From assembly GCA_012976225.1 (NCBI GenBank), contig JAAVVG010000007.1:930001-994000 (forward strand): a DNA stretch of 64,000 nt, in the 5' to 3' direction. The position numbers and the translations under genes were made by a program. Origin of the DNA: Golubevia sp. BC0850. Its lineage: Eukaryota > Basidiomycota > Exobasidiomycetes > Golubeviales > Golubeviaceae. Below, in pieces: positions 12,082 to 24,618 of this stretch. Under the pieces are notes generated by a model. The model did no database searches. It saw only the letters and a program-made list of their open reading frames with translations, and was not told where the DNA came from. The first letter of the stretch is position 1; each line of letters opens with the position of its first letter.

Positions 12082-13838
12082 TCAAGCCACCGGTCTCTTT
12101 AAAGGAACAGCTCCGTCTTCATCGACTTCCTCAGAACTTCCACTTCCACTAGTACCTGCCCTTCTTTCCCTAACTCCCTCGCCTTGTTCTGTTCCCGTTG
12201 CAGTAGCACTGGCCTTAGCTCTATCTCCCTCACTAAGTAATCCATAATCCTCAGCCTTGGCCCCACTCGTTCCCTTGGTTTTGAGATTCTCAGATTGAAG
12301 TCTAGCTTTTTCACCTTGACGTTTCGCAGCATGAATTCCACTTCCAGTTCCGACTAAATAGGACATCCATTTAGCAACTCCACCTAAATTGGAAGGGGGA
12401 GCTCCACCATCTGGAGAGGAATCCGAAGAATCTCGAAGAGAATCCATTGATTTGAGTTCTGCTAACATGAGTTCCCTGACTTTTTGAGCTAGATCATTGA
12501 CGTCTTCAGTTTTGAGATTCTTTGTTGGGATTGGTTCCAGAACTGAAGAAGAGGAGCGGGAGGAAATGGAGGAACGTGAGATTGCCGGATCCGTTTTGGA
12601 AATTTTGGCCGTAAATCCTTTCGAGTCAAGTGATCTGTTTAGCTTTCATAGATCGTAGAAATGGATCTTATGCTCACCTTTGATATTGATAGTACCAGAT
12701 TCGAACCGAGTCTTTCCATCAAACAATCTGTTGTAGTTCTCGCAAACTACAGGAACGATTGGAACTCCACTTTGGACTGCTAGATGGAAAGCTCCCTTCT
12801 TGAAGGGCAGTAGATCTGGGAAAGGAAGATTCGAACGAGTTCCTTCTGGGAAAATCCAAAGAGAGACCTGGGAGAAGATGGGGAGATGGAGACAATTAGT
12901 GAGATGTGCTCCTCGAATCGAAGCTTCCAAGCTTCTTCCCTTCAACGGAAGCCAGCGCCAAACCTCCAGTTCTGAGTAAAGACTCTGAGTCCGAGTGAAC
13001 ATAGATCATGCTGCTCTTTCGCCTTTGTGTGACCCTCTCCACCCTTTGGTTGGGGAGGAAAGCTTCTCTCTTCCTTCTACTCACACCTTTGCGTTTCATG
13101 TCATTCCCAACTTGGTCGAAAGCCTTGATGGCATCATGCTTGTTCTTACGATTAATGAAAACAGCTCCGGAGAGTGCCACTGAGTAGGAAAGAAAAGGGG
13201 GTGGACAAGACGATTAGTTCCAGAGATAAGCTTGAGGAGCTGCTGCTCCAAGGCCGCCTTCGTTTTCCCCTAACGAAGAGAACAGTAGAGCGCTATCCTT
13301 CTGTCTGAACCTTCAATTCAATCTCCTTGCGCCATACTCCACTCCAGGCGACTCCCCACCTTGCACATTCCCCACTTCGACACTCACTGAATTGACCCAA
13401 TAGCGGAGCATACTTCAATTCCTGTTTGGCCATGATGCTAGCAAACTTAGGGAAGATTCTACCTAGATAAAGAATATCAATTCCAGTTTGATGATTTCCG
13501 ACGAGGACAGCAGGACAGGCATCTTTGAAATGTTCTTCACCTGTAACTTTGAATTTGATCCCAGTGAGAGTTCCAGCTAATAGATAGAAAGATCTTGAAA
13601 CGAAGTAATTGGTTTTAAACCTCTGTTTTCCGAATAAAGAAAGGAATAAACCACATAGAACACCAAAGATAGAGCAGACACCGAGAGATGAAACGTAGAT
13701 GAAAGTGTTAAGATATAACCTTGCTCTTTGAGAACGAGGAGAGATTAGAGCTAAGATGAAGAAAGAGGAGAGAAAGGAATAAGACAGTGTTTTTGTAACT
13801 ATCGCCATGATTGAATAAATCGTTTCCAGGAAGCTCAT
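12082..13838 (-). CDS. SLC1: 1-acyl-sn-glycerol-3-phosphate acyltransferase (PlsC family)
   Basis: Four exons (13838-13388, 13179-13085, 12867-12678, 12542-12082) give 398 residues. The enzyme transfers an acyl chain to lysophosphatidate to make phosphatidate in the ER or lipid-droplet membrane. The acyltransferase motifs are in order: NHQTGID (115-121, the HX4D catalytic pair), FINRKN, FPEGTRS (188-194) and VPIVPVV. Hydrophobic helices precede the catalytic region. The PlsC core ends with the [12 protein letters not shown] segment made by joining exons 3 and 4. The last 130 residues form a low-complexity tail rich in Ser, Gly, Glu and Ala, longer than in yeast Slc1. Start at 13838 is the first ATG. 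The gene is divergent from the carboxylesterase gene. Confidence 0.94.
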
Positions 13839-13994
13839 AAAGTTCAACAAACGTTGAGAAAGGCGACTTGAGGTTTAAGTGGCTGATGATTGGCGGGTTG
13901 GAGCTTCTTCGCGATGATGGAAATCTCCTTTGCGCTCTACTATATTCCAACTTCAAGTTCAGGAATCGCCTTTCTAAGAAGAAGAGCTTTAGGT
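13839..13994. promoter_or_regulatory. Short divergent promoter region
   Basis: About 156 bp lie between the acyltransferase start and the preferred carboxylesterase start. If the esterase instead begins at the upstream ATG (13914) only 75 bp remain. No TATA-like or factor site stands out. Confidence 0.35.
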
Positions 13995-16531
13995 ATGCGA
14001 ATAGTCACGTTTATCCTTCATCTATTCTTTCCAATCCTTCTTAGCGGAGCATGCTACCTCACCCTTTTCCTGACCAACCTCGAATTGGATCCACTGGTCC
14101 GGTTACCTCAAGGAGCAGTCCGAGGTCTAGCTACAGAAATCTCCAAAGAGATCTCCATTGAATCTTTCCAAGGAATCCGATATGCTCATGCTCCAATCGG
14201 AAACAGAAGATGGAGAAGGCCTCTAGGAGTTTGGGAACAGGACGATGCCGAATCCCATCTTCCACTTTCTGAACGAGCTCTCTCAATCACTCGTAACCGT
14301 ACTGGCTCAGGTGAGTTTCCTTCTATCTGATTATTCTCCTGGTTTCCAGTTTCTCTGGGTACTGATGGACCCATGACTCACTGACATCTGCCTTGCAACT
14401 CTCTTCAGACGGAGTCTTCGACGCCCAATACTGGGGACCTAGTTGTCTACAGTTCGTGCCTCCAGCCTTCTTTAGCTACAGACCTCCCATGCCGGAAAGG
14501 GGGCTTCCTCAGAAGATCGTCTCTGAAGATTGCCTCAACGTGAACGTGTGGAGGCCCAAAGGAATTCAAGGTCCTTTACCGGTTCTCTTCTTCATTTTCG
14601 GCGGGGCTTATGTGATGGGAGCTGGTGAGTTCCAATTGAAACTCTTTTCATTCAGAAACTGACCAATTTCCTAGACCAAAGTGGTGCGTTGATGCAGAGA
14701 TGGTGTCCGACTCACTTCATCTTTCTGTGTCCTCTTTTTCCCTTCCCCAAGACTTCACTTTGGACCCCACAGAGCTAGTCACGGCCAGTGTCAAAGCTGG
14801 AAAACCTATCATCTTCGTCTCTCTCAATTACAGGATCGGAGCTATGGGCTTCCTCTCTGGACCAGGACTCGCTTCCGAAGCCAAAGAAGGAAGAGCTGAT
14901 CTAAACGTAGCTTTACACGATCAAAGAGCCGCTCTTCGGTGGGTCAAGAGGAACATTGGATTCTTTGGAGGTGATCCGACGAAAGTCACCATAGCGGGCG
15001 AAAGTGCTGGAGGTATCAGCGTAGCGTTTCAAATGCTAGCTGACGGAGGTGGCAAGTTGAAGGATGTGCCCCAAGGGAATCAAGGGGGAGAAGACCTTTA
15101 CAGATCTGCTATTATGCAATCTGGAGGTACTAGGTGAGTTTCCACTCTCTTATTCGGGGTATGTGAAGGAAGTTCGAGCAGTGGAACCGCAAGCTGATCT
15201 GACCGCTCGTCTCCCACCTATCTCTCGATATGTTTCAGCTCTGCCATCGTTCATCCATCAGCCAATCGACACGCTCACTACTACGATACTTTCATAAGAG
15301 GAACTCTATGTTCTCCAAGAGCAAACGCCACAGAACAGCTCTCCTGTCTTCGTGCTCTACCTGAGCGGGTCCTCCAAACTGCTAATGTTCGAGCGATCTC
15401 TTACATCATTGGGATCAACTCTCTTCGAAGCTTCAAGACTCCAGCTTTCTTCCCATTCTGGCCGGTTATCGACGGCGAGTTTATTGAAGACAGTCCTTTG
15501 AGTAGTTGGGAACAGGGAAACTACAAGGATGGTGAGTCTTTGAAGTGGGATCGGTCCTCGCTCGTCTTCTTCTCACCGCCATCATCTTTCCATCGCGTTC
15601 AGTTCCTTATATTAGTGGAAACGTCGTGAGTATCCGGCGGCCCTGCTTTCCGTATTTGGGTCTTCTTCTCGACCTGGCTGATCTCTTTCCCCCTCTTTCC
15701 CCCTTTTTGAAACCAAATCCAGCTCGATGAAGGAACTCGTTTCACCCCTCATGATATTCACACTACATCTGATCTCTCTCACTTGCTCACTTCAACTCTG
15801 ATTTCATCGGACTCGATCACGGAAGAAGAGAAGTCCTCCATCTACGACAAAGTCCTAGCAGCCTATCCGGACGATCCGACTATTGGGTCTCCCTACCTTC
15901 CAGCTCTCTCAGGTGACAACAATACATTTAGATTCTTTGGACCTGAATCTCAGTACAAGCGAGCAGCTTCAGCTCTCGGAGATTTGTTCTTTCAATTCCC
16001 TCGTCGACATTCCCTTCAATCTCACTCCAAACATCAAGCTTCTGGAAACAAGCAGAGTCGAGCTTGGAGCTACTTACTATCTGAACCTAAACCCGGAGTT
16101 CCTAACTACTATGGAGTCCCTCATGGAGCCGATCTAGATTATGTTTTTGGGAGAGCTGGAAGCGATTTTGTCTTCTCGAGACCTCCTCAGAATTTCTTCG
16201 TGAAGGGAAACAAGTGGGATCAGGTTCGACATCTTATGATGTCTAGTTGGATTCAATTCGTCGACGAATCCCAGGTCGGAGGTTCTGGTGCCGGTGAGTG
16301 GGAGTCTCGAATAGTGATCCACCAACAAAAAAGTCTCGGAAGAGTCGAAGTTAACATTCGCGACCCTCTTTTCACACTAATCCTGCAGTCATCGATTGGG
16401 AGGCCTATACATCTGAATCTCCCCAATCCTTGGAATTCAAATCTCATTCCTCAGGAATGATCAAAGATGACTTCAGGCCGGAGATGAAAGTGTGGAAGGA
16501 CAAAGAAGTGAGAGAGGCTGTTGGATTTTGA
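13995..16531 (+). CDS. Type-B carboxylesterase/lipase, secretory
   Basis: Seven exons (13995-14310, 14409-14624, 14752-15133, 15239-15531, 15603-15625, 15723-16293, 16389-16531) give 647 residues. The protein belongs to the cholinesterase/fungal lipase family of alpha/beta hydrolases. Seen are the family landmarks SEDCLNVNVWRP, an FGGAYVMGAG oxyanion-hole segment, the nucleophile elbow GESAGG with S262, and VPHGADL with H544 as the likely catalytic His. The N-terminus has a strong hydrophobic segment right after the chosen ATG, so it is a signal peptide or anchor; an in-frame ATG at 13914 would add 27 residues. One exon is only 23 bp. An AATAAA lies about 40 bp after the stop. Natural substrate cannot be told from the sequence. 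Confidence 0.9.
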
Positions 16532-19079
16532 GTCTTAGAGCATATTTCGGTTTCTACATAGAAGGAACGCAATAAATTATTACCGAACTTGCCCAATGAT
16601 CATCGATTGTTTGTCCTTCCTTTCGAGAGTGTGGATCCGAAGCTACCCCCCTCCTAAACTTTCAAGAGTCCAGGCAGCAGGCACCGGGCAGCGGGCAAAA
16701 TCCTGCAGGGCAGAGATTGCGTATCAAAGAGAGGAATGCCAGAGTCAAATCTGAGGTACAAATGATTAGAGAAAGTGGTAGGCAGGACAGCAAAGGAAGA
16801 ACGGGCAGGGGACTGGAGATGCGAAACTTTGCTGAATGCCAATATGCCAATCTTTTTGAAAAAGAGAGGGGGGGGATCACTAGAAATTAGAGTCAGGATA
16901 GAAGAGAAGGTAATAGTGGCGACGTCAAAAATACAAGTGCTCTGAAAATCATCAGGAAGTTGACTTTTCAACCACTCTCCTCCATGCTCATCTAATCTCT
17001 CAAGACTGAAGACCTCCCAAGACCGAAGACGCGGAATCAGCAATCTCATGGAATATTACAATGGATCAAGAGCGGCAAAAGATCAGCGGTAGTGGGGTCA
17101 GAGTTGGATTCTCCACTTGGTGAGTAGCTCTCATCTGCAGTCACTGTTTAGAGATGAGGGTCTTGATAGGATGTGTAGAATAGCTTCCTCGCCTTAGCTC
17201 ATTCTCGGAGTTGATGAACACCGAGTGGGAAGTGATATGGAGGAGGGAAAGAGGAGCGAAAGGAAGAAAGATACCTCTGAGCGTCTGAGCTTCTGGAAGT
17301 TGACCAGCGAGCCTCTAGGATCATTTTTAAGCTTGAGTTGTGTTTTGAATTTGGTGTTTCGATCATAACTAGCGCCATTCTAGAGGACTCCAGAGGCTCT
17401 TCTCCTTCCCCTTCCATTCCCTGATCCTGCTCATCCACCTTCCTTTCCTCTTCACCCTTCTTCTCAGAAGAAACTCCGGCTTTATTATTTTTAAAACCTC
17501 TATGCTATCCACTCTGCTTGATGGGATCCTCCTAGCGTCAAACCTGATTGCATCTAGTGAGTTTAAACGTCTCCCCCTTCTCGAAATCCCTCCGTTCTTC
17601 AAGAGCCAGCCCGCACTTCCACTTTTCGACATGATGCCATATTTAATTTTAATTAGACTATGAAAGAATTCGAGGGATCTAATCCCACTTCGAAATCTTG
17701 ATTCCAAATACTCAAATACCTGATCCAGAAAACGAGTGGCTTTTCCTCCCAAAGGAAGTAACCTCTCCGCTACAAGTCTCCCCCTTCACTTTGCTTGAAA
17801 GAAACGATCTTTTCCTCTCCTAGCCTGTGACTCTCTGCTGTTCTCTGCTGTTCTCTGCTTGTTCTTTGAGATGGTTTGCTAACTCGACACTCCTCTCCCG
17901 CTTTTCACTTTTGATTTCGCAAGTCTGCCGTTCCTCGAGACTGAGATCTTCGTGTGAAGGTCAACCTCAGCTGGGTGGATATCATAAAGGTGAGTTCAAG
18001 ATTCAATCTAGGTGGATTGATACGGTGTAGTGGCAGACAACCTCTTTGGCTGGAAGTTCTACAACGCTGCTCGTCCAAAGAAGGAGGTGGCCCAACCCCT
18101 TTAGTACGCTCTGTTCCATTCCTTCTCGCTTGTCAGCCGGCAAATTGTTGGATCTTTTAGCTGCAGTGTCGTCGGAAAGAGAAAGAGGTGGATCGGGTGA
18201 GGAAGAACAAAGATCAGGATCAAAGGCCACTGGGAATAGCCGAAAGATCGACGATGGGCTGTAGAGGGATGTCTTCCAAAAATGTCTCGCTTATGCTTTG
18301 AAATCAAAATGCGACTTACTTTCAAAGCTCGTGCGTTACTGATGTGTTCTCAGAAGAAAGGAAAATTCCGAAAACTCCTAATCGTTTCAGAGCGTTCTAA
18401 TCGACAGGATGATATTTTCAGTGTTTCTAGCTAATGATTCCATATCAATTTCTCTTCTCCTTCATTACTCCTACTCAAATTTCCATTTGAAAATGTCTGA
18501 ATTCCTATTTTCCGGAAAAGATTGAGATGAGTGGCTGCGTGGCTGAGTACTTGGGTGAGTCAAACGGTGGCGACTTCTGTGGGAAGTCCCTGACTATGGC
18601 TGACTGCGTTCTGAAGGTCGAATAGTCAGTCCTCTTCTCAAACTGACGTGTAGTTCTGCACTCTTTCTCCCCCCAAATCAGTTTCGAGTTACTTTGCTGC
18701 AGCTAGTGAGAGCAAGGGGTCTCAACTGAGATCTTCAAAACCTGTAAACCTCGAAACCTTTATCCATTCGGAGAGCAATGCCGACGCCGTTATCTTATCG
18801 GATTGAAGGAAATGAAGGAGGTTTATTTCCCTCATTCCGATTGCAGCAGATCTCAAGTCCATTTCTAATTCATTTCACTCGACCCTACTCTGACTAAGCT
18901 AATCAAGATTAGAGGAAGTTCCTTACACTGATAAGCATAAAGCAAGGTCGCGGAGGGAAGGTCTAATCGCACTATCTTTGAACTTACTCTTCGAGCATAA
19001 AAGTCCTAAAGAACTAAGAAGACACAGAATTCCTCGGACTGCCTTCCTTCTTCTGTCAACTTCCAAATCATCGAAGACG
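16532..19079. other. 2.5-kb stretch without a supportable gene
   Basis: This is by far the longest gap in a gene-dense window. AATAAA at about 16571 is likely the esterase polyadenylation region. Several open frames of 60-130 codons occur on both strands, the longest on the minus strand at 17369-17752 and 16654-17049. None shows a recognisable domain, clear splice structure or pairing with a neighbouring exon. A 10-bp unit (ctctgctgtt) is repeated about 2.5 times near 17832-17862. The region 18530-18650 is rich in short inverted GACT/AGTC words and might fold as RNA, but I cannot assign it. It could hold non-coding RNA, a decayed gene or the long promoter of the permease gene. Confidence 0.5.
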
Positions 19080-21443
19080 ATGTCAACCTCTCCAACTGCA
19101 TCCCTCAAGGACAACGAACCTCAAGATAAAGATCGAAAACCAGAAATCACCTCACCAGACTACGAGCCATGGAATCCGTACATCAATAGACTCGATAGTC
19201 AAGCAGACTTGAAAGATGGGCTGGATGACGCGTACAAGTTAGCTGGAGAAGTGGCAATTCAATTCTCGGAAGAAGAGTACGGAGCAGTCAAGAGAAAGAT
19301 CGATTGGAGGGTTCCTGGTCTTTGTTCTGCCGTTTATTTCTTGCAGTTCTTAGATGTGAGTTGATGAGGAGCCATTCTTGGAGTCTCGAGCCTGTTCAAG
19401 TCTTCAGTACGAGAAAGGGAAAGCTGGGCTGGCTCCATCTTTTCCGGTTCTCTTCTTTCTAACTTTGGCCTCTTGTTTACATACAGAAAACTGCTCTCAA
19501 CTATGCTTCAGTCACAGGTCTTCCAATCAAAGGTCAACAGTATAACTTGGTAAGTGTCTCTCACTGATAGCCCTCTCCCGCCCCTTTGTCGACTCACTCA
19601 TCTGAACCTTTGATTCTCCTTCACAGCTATCAATGGCCTTCTACATCGGATTTATTGCTTTTGTCTTTCCAACTCAATGGTTCGCTCAAAGGTTCGATCA
19701 GGCAAAGTACCTGGGAGCCAACGTCGTCTTCTGGGCAATCTTGGTGATTATGAAGCAAGGGAGGGACTGGAAGTCATACGACTCTCCGCCCCCCCCTTTC
19801 TCTCTTTGTCGACGTCCCGCCGTACACTAATCTTCAGCGTGCTCTTCTCCTTCACAGCTAGCTCTCCACGCCGTCAGCGGAAGTTTTGCTTCTCTCTTTA
19901 CTTTGAGACTCTTGACTGGAGCGGCAGAGAGTTGTGTGGCTCCGATTTTGATCTCTATCATTGCAGCTCATTATCCGAAGAATGAGCAAGGACTTAGGAT
20001 TAGTTGCTTCTACGGTGAGTTGCTATAAACTATCGAAGCCGGTCTAGCACCTTTCTTTTCTCTTTCATTTCACTGACGCTCTTTCTCTACCGTTCTTTCA
20101 GTAATGAACGGTCTAACGGAAGTCTTCGGGGGTCTAATAGCTTACGGGATCACCTTCTATTCCGGTCCATTCGAGCATTGGAAGATCATCTACATTCTTC
20201 TAGGCTGCCTCTCGTTTGTAGCTGGTTTGATTGTCATCTACGCTTTACCTTCATCTCCAGTTAAAGCAAAGTTCTTATCAGAAGATGAAAAGAGGATCGC
20301 CTTGGAAAGAGTCAGAGGAAACGCAAGTGGAACTACTCAGCATAAATTCAAGAAATCCCAAGCTTTAGAATCGATTAAAGATTTGAAAATTTGGTTGGTT
20401 CTTCTCGTTATGTGCTCAACTGCTGTCCCAAATGGAGGTTTGTCTAACTTCTCTTCGAAGCTAATCAAGTGAGTTCTGGTTCTGAAAGTACGGGAAGGCG
20501 ATGTCGACATTTTCTAACCTCTTTTTCTCTCCCCTGGCGACAACAAAAGAGGTTTCGGCTATGATTCCAGGCAGTCTCTAATCTTAGGAGTACCAAAAGG
20601 AGTCATCGCATCAATAACAACTCTCTTCGTTGGATGGATATCCGATCGCAGAAGCGAAAGAATGCTTCCAATCCTGGTGGCCCTACTTCCGACCGTTTTA
20701 GGAGCAGCTCTCTTGGTAGGATTCAGTTCATCTTCTTCAACTCACAAAGGAGTTCTGCTTTTCGGTATTTATCTTACTGCGACGTTTGGATCAGCTCTCT
20801 CCATCGTCTACTCATGGAACGCTACTAACATTGGCGGATCTTCCAAGAAGACTTTTGCAAACGCCTCGACTATGTTTGTCTTTGCTCTAGGTAAGCTTTG
20901 ATTTCCATCAATTTACTAAATTCAGCTCTTGCTCATCTTTTCCACTCTTTCTCCTCCTGTTTGCAGGTAACATCATGGGTACTGGTGAGTGTCATTTATT
21001 AGTTGGAGACTTTGATTTCTCTCTGACCCCCTTGACCTGACTTTCCTTCCCTTCTCCACTTTCTCATCCTTCAGAGATATTTCAAGAGTCGGATGCTCCC
21101 AATTACATCCCTGGAAAGCTCGCAGTTTTGATCCTGTTGAGCGTCGGAGCTATTGCTTGCGTGGGACTAAGATTCGTAGTTGTCAGAGCCAGCAAGAAGA
21201 AAGAAGAGATGTTGGAAGTTTTAAAGAGAGAAAACGGTTGGGACGATGTAGACGTTGGAAGAGAACGCGATAGAGTTGCTTTCAAAGATCTGACAGACGG
21301 AGAGAATCCTTTCTTGTGAGTGTCGACGATGGGGAGCAGGGGATGGCGTTTGGATGGAGTTGGAAGATGCTGGGACACTGACTTCCATCTTCTCTTTCTC
21401 TGTTTCTCTGAACTTCTTTCTCAACAGTCTTTATGTTCACTAA
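19080..21443 (+). CDS. MFS permease, Dal5/allantoate-type anion:cation symporter
   Basis: Nine exons (19080-19355, 19487-19549, 19627-19743, 19858-20014, 20102-20468, 20550-20890, 20967-20984, 21075-21315, 21428-21443) give 531 residues. The order matches the anion:cation symporter family of fungal MFS carriers: a cytosolic N-terminus ending RKIDWRVPGLC, first helix YFLQFLDKTALNYASV, a helix-4 region RLLTGAAESCVAP, a central loop LPSSPVKAKFLSEDEKR, and a C-terminus DLTDGENPFFLYVH like the family's typical ending. Substrates in this family include allantoate, nicotinate, biotin and pantothenate, so the cargo is open. One exon is only 18 bp and the last 16 bp. The intron after exon 3 uses a GTGATT donor. 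The large gap upstream may include an extended promoter. Confidence 0.9.
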
Positions 21444-21759
21444 GAAATCCAACCCTCAAAGACTCCTTTCTCCCTTGTGATTTTGTAATGTCTGTCAAAG
21501 TATCGATCTGAATCCGCCTGAATTGACCCATGTGAAGACATCGAGAAGTTGTTGTGTCCTGCGTTTCTGTTTCGATTTTGTTCAAAACGTCGATTCACAA
21601 TTGCAGTAGAGAGGAATTGTCAAAGAAGGGAGATTCAAGGGGTCCCTCGGAGAGGTTCGTGTGAAAGAACAGAGCAAGCTGTTTCAAAGGTTCAATTCTT
21701 TCCTTCCACACCCAAACACCCTTTCCTCTTCAACCCTCTAAACTTTCTATCACTCAATC
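21444..21759. other. Intergenic between permease and malate dehydrogenase
   Basis: This 316-bp region contains the 3' end of the permease transcript and the promoter of the downstream gene. Immediately before the malate dehydrogenase ATG it becomes pyrimidine rich (CTTTCCTCTTCAACCCTCT), as often seen near fungal transcription starts. Nothing else is seen. Confidence 0.45.
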
Positions 21760-24007
21760 ATGACTAAAGCTGTTGTTATGTAAGTTCAACAGCAAGAATA
21801 GGTAGTCGCACAGAAGAGAAGGGGGAGAGGCAAGCAGCAGGTGCTATAGGTACTCCACTCCAACACTCAACTGCACAGTCGGCTACTCAGAAACACAAAG
21901 TCTGCCCCTCTCACCTATACTCACTTTCTATTCCCTTCTATTCATTCACCTTTACTCTTATCACCACAGCGGAGCCGCCGGAGGAATTGGTCAGTAGTCA
22001 TTCCATCCCACTCAACCCCAACGATCTTCCTATCTCTGACACCCTTTTGGCACTCTCCTTCTGCTTCCTCTATTCCTTCAGGACAACCTCTATCTCTTCT
22101 ACTTAAGCAGTCTACTCTCATCTCTGAACTTGCCCTATACGATGTGTGAGTACAGTCGAAGGAAGCACATAGAGGCTTCTTCCTCCTCGTCCCACTCTAT
22201 TCCTATCTACCTGCCTTCTCCCATTCTCCATGACTCACTCTTCCTTTCACTTTATTCCACTCTCTCAATCTTTCGTCTTCTCTACATCAGCGTCAACGCC
22301 CCAGGAGTTGCTGCTGATATCTCTCACATCAACACCCCATCTGTTGTCAAAGGTTACCTACCAGCCGATGATGGTCTAAAGAACGCTCTTACCGGTGCTG
22401 ACATTGTCGTCATCCCAGCTGGTGTCCCACGTAAGGTGAGTTTGATAGAATCAATATATTTCCCAATTGAGTCTCGAGAGCTATCTGCTTCATCGCTCGC
22501 ATGGGCCAGTCGGAAGGATTGGAGCTTCGGGGAATCATCTCAAGCATGGGAGTCAAAGCGCTTTGAATTCTTTCAAGCCCTCCAGGATAGCATAGAGAAT
22601 GACTCTCAAGACTAGAATGTCTGATACAGAGATAGGTTACACAGCGTAGAACTTTCTATCTCATGAGATCCCCAACTCGCAGGAAGTCAAGAAACTGATA
22701 GACTCAATCAGCTTCAAGATTTCCAATTCATTCTACCAGAAATTTTGCTTGATGTCCAATCTTACCTTCCTTATCTTTCTCTCAACTTCCACAGCCTGGT
22801 ATGACTCGTGATGATCTCTTCAACGTGAGTCCAAGAAGAGGACCGATCCTTCCCCAAACCTAGCTCTTTGTTGACTTTAAAGTCTCTCCCCTCTCTTTCC
22901 TTTAAATCCACACAGGTCAATGCTTCTATTGTCAGAGATATCGCCGTCTCCATTGCTGCCAACGCTCCAAAGGCCTTTGTCTTGGTCATCTCCAACCCAG
23001 TGAACTCCACTGTCCCAATCATGGCCGAGGTTCTCAAGAAGAAGGGAGTCTTTGACCCAAAGCGGTGAGTTTAGGAGGTTGGTCGATTGATGGAAATGTA
23101 GATGTCGGAGAAACTTTCCCGTTTGAAAGCAGATGAGCAAGGTTTTTATTTGAGATGGAAGTGCGATGTACTGTACGTCCTGCTTTCTACGTCCTCACTA
23201 AGCATTTCAGAGTTGCCATGTTTGGTTTCTCTGAGCTCTTTGCTTTCTGGATATCGGATTTGACAGTCGTTGGCGTTGACCCCCTTCTCTGACTTCTTTC
23301 TATCTCCTTGTCCTACTCTTCCTTATCTCCAATCCTCAGTCTTTTCGGAGTCACCACCCTCGACGTTGTTCGTGCTTCCACCTTCATCGCCGAAGTCGCT
23401 GGAAAGCCAACTGAGTCTCTCAACTTCCGTGTCCCAGTCATTGGAGGACACTCCGGTGTCACCATTGTCCCCCTCCTATCTCAAGCCACTCCAAGCGTTG
23501 TGAGTGTTGCAAGTCCAAGAACCAAGTGAGATGATGCCTCCTAGACTCTAACTGCCCCACTCTATCTCTCTCTCCATTATTCAGTCCCTCGACCAAACCA
23601 AGATCGAAGCCCTAACCAACCGCATTCAATTCGGAGGTGACGAAGTTGTCAAGGCCAAGGATGGAGCTGGATCTGCCACTCTCTCAATGGCCTACGCTGG
23701 AGCTCGTTTCGCTATCGCAGTCCTAGAAGCCGCTGCTGGAAAGTCCTCATCTTCTCAACCAGAATTCACCTACGTTCACCTTTCAGCTGATGCTGCTGGA
23801 TCAAAGGAAGCTGCTTCTGCTCTAGGTCTCGAATCAAACGTCGAATACTTCTCTTTCCCAGTTCAACTCGGAAAGAACGGAGTTGAAAAAATTCTACCAG
23901 TTGGAAAACTCTCCGAATACGAATCTGGTTTGGTGAAGAAGGCTGGAGAAGATTTGGCTGGAAACATCAGCAAGGGTGTCGCTTTCATTGAAACTTCGAA
24001 GTTATAG
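21760..24007 (+). CDS. MDH: NAD-dependent malate dehydrogenase
   Basis: Eight exons (21760-21779, 21970-21989, 22082-22145, 22291-22435, 22796-22825, 22916-23064, 23340-23499, 23585-24007) give 336 residues. It interconverts malate and oxaloacetate with NAD. The nucleotide-binding loop [15 protein letters not shown] is assembled across three exons. Then come the substrate-loop [33 protein letters not shown] and the catalytic [14 protein letters not shown]. Only five residues (TKAVV) follow the start Met before the dinucleotide fold, so there is no mitochondrial presequence. A cytosolic or peroxisomal form is likely, although no clear SKL ending is present (it ends TSKL). The first two coding exons are 20 bp each and another is 30 bp. 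Two introns are unusually long here (360 and 275 bp). Confidence 0.95.
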
Positions 24008-24618
24008 ATTAATGGGTTTATGATGTTGGAGTCAATCATTGAAGAAGATCTATTCATCCTGGCGCTCCCTCTTTTTCAAGCAAGAAGTCTAGGACTTTGG
24101 AGTTCAAGATTTCATTCTCCCTCTTTTCTCTCCTTTCTCTGTATTAAATAAAACAAAGCCTTTACTTCTTCTCTCGAATTTCCAAAGTCAAAGTCAAAAC
24201 TCAATCATTTGTTGTCTGTATGGATTCACGAAAGGCAAGGATCGAAAGTGTGAAGAAGAGGAAGTTTGTGTGATCGATGATTCATTGAAATGGGTCTGTA
24301 TAGATTGAGTCAAGAGGCTTGCCTGCAAGTTCAATGTTAGGCTTGAGATGGCTTGATAGATAGACATGTAGATATTCAGAGAGATAGATATTGAGCAATG
24401 GGGATCGAGAGGACATGACAGGATATTCGGAAACTGTGACGAGGCTTGAGAAGACAGAATCAAAGCGATGGGTAGATAAAGAGAAAATCGAAGCAACAGA
24501 AGAACCAGAATCGAGTTTTCGGAGGAACGAAGCAGGATTCTGGAAGCTTGGAATGTCGTTATTGGAGAGAAGAGAATTGGCTTGAAAAGACTTTTGAAGA
24601 TATACTTTTTTATACTCT
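24008..24618. other. Convergent 3' intergenic region
   Basis: This 611-bp region lies between the ends of malate dehydrogenase (plus) and the O-methyltransferase (minus). AATAAA at about 24147 is a likely polyadenylation signal for the former. Open frames on the minus strand here are AT-rich noise with no domain. Confidence 0.5.

Noticed and set aside
17369-17752. 127-codon open frame on the minus strand in the gene desert
   Set aside because: No domain, no plausible partner exons, and a composition like non-coding sequence.
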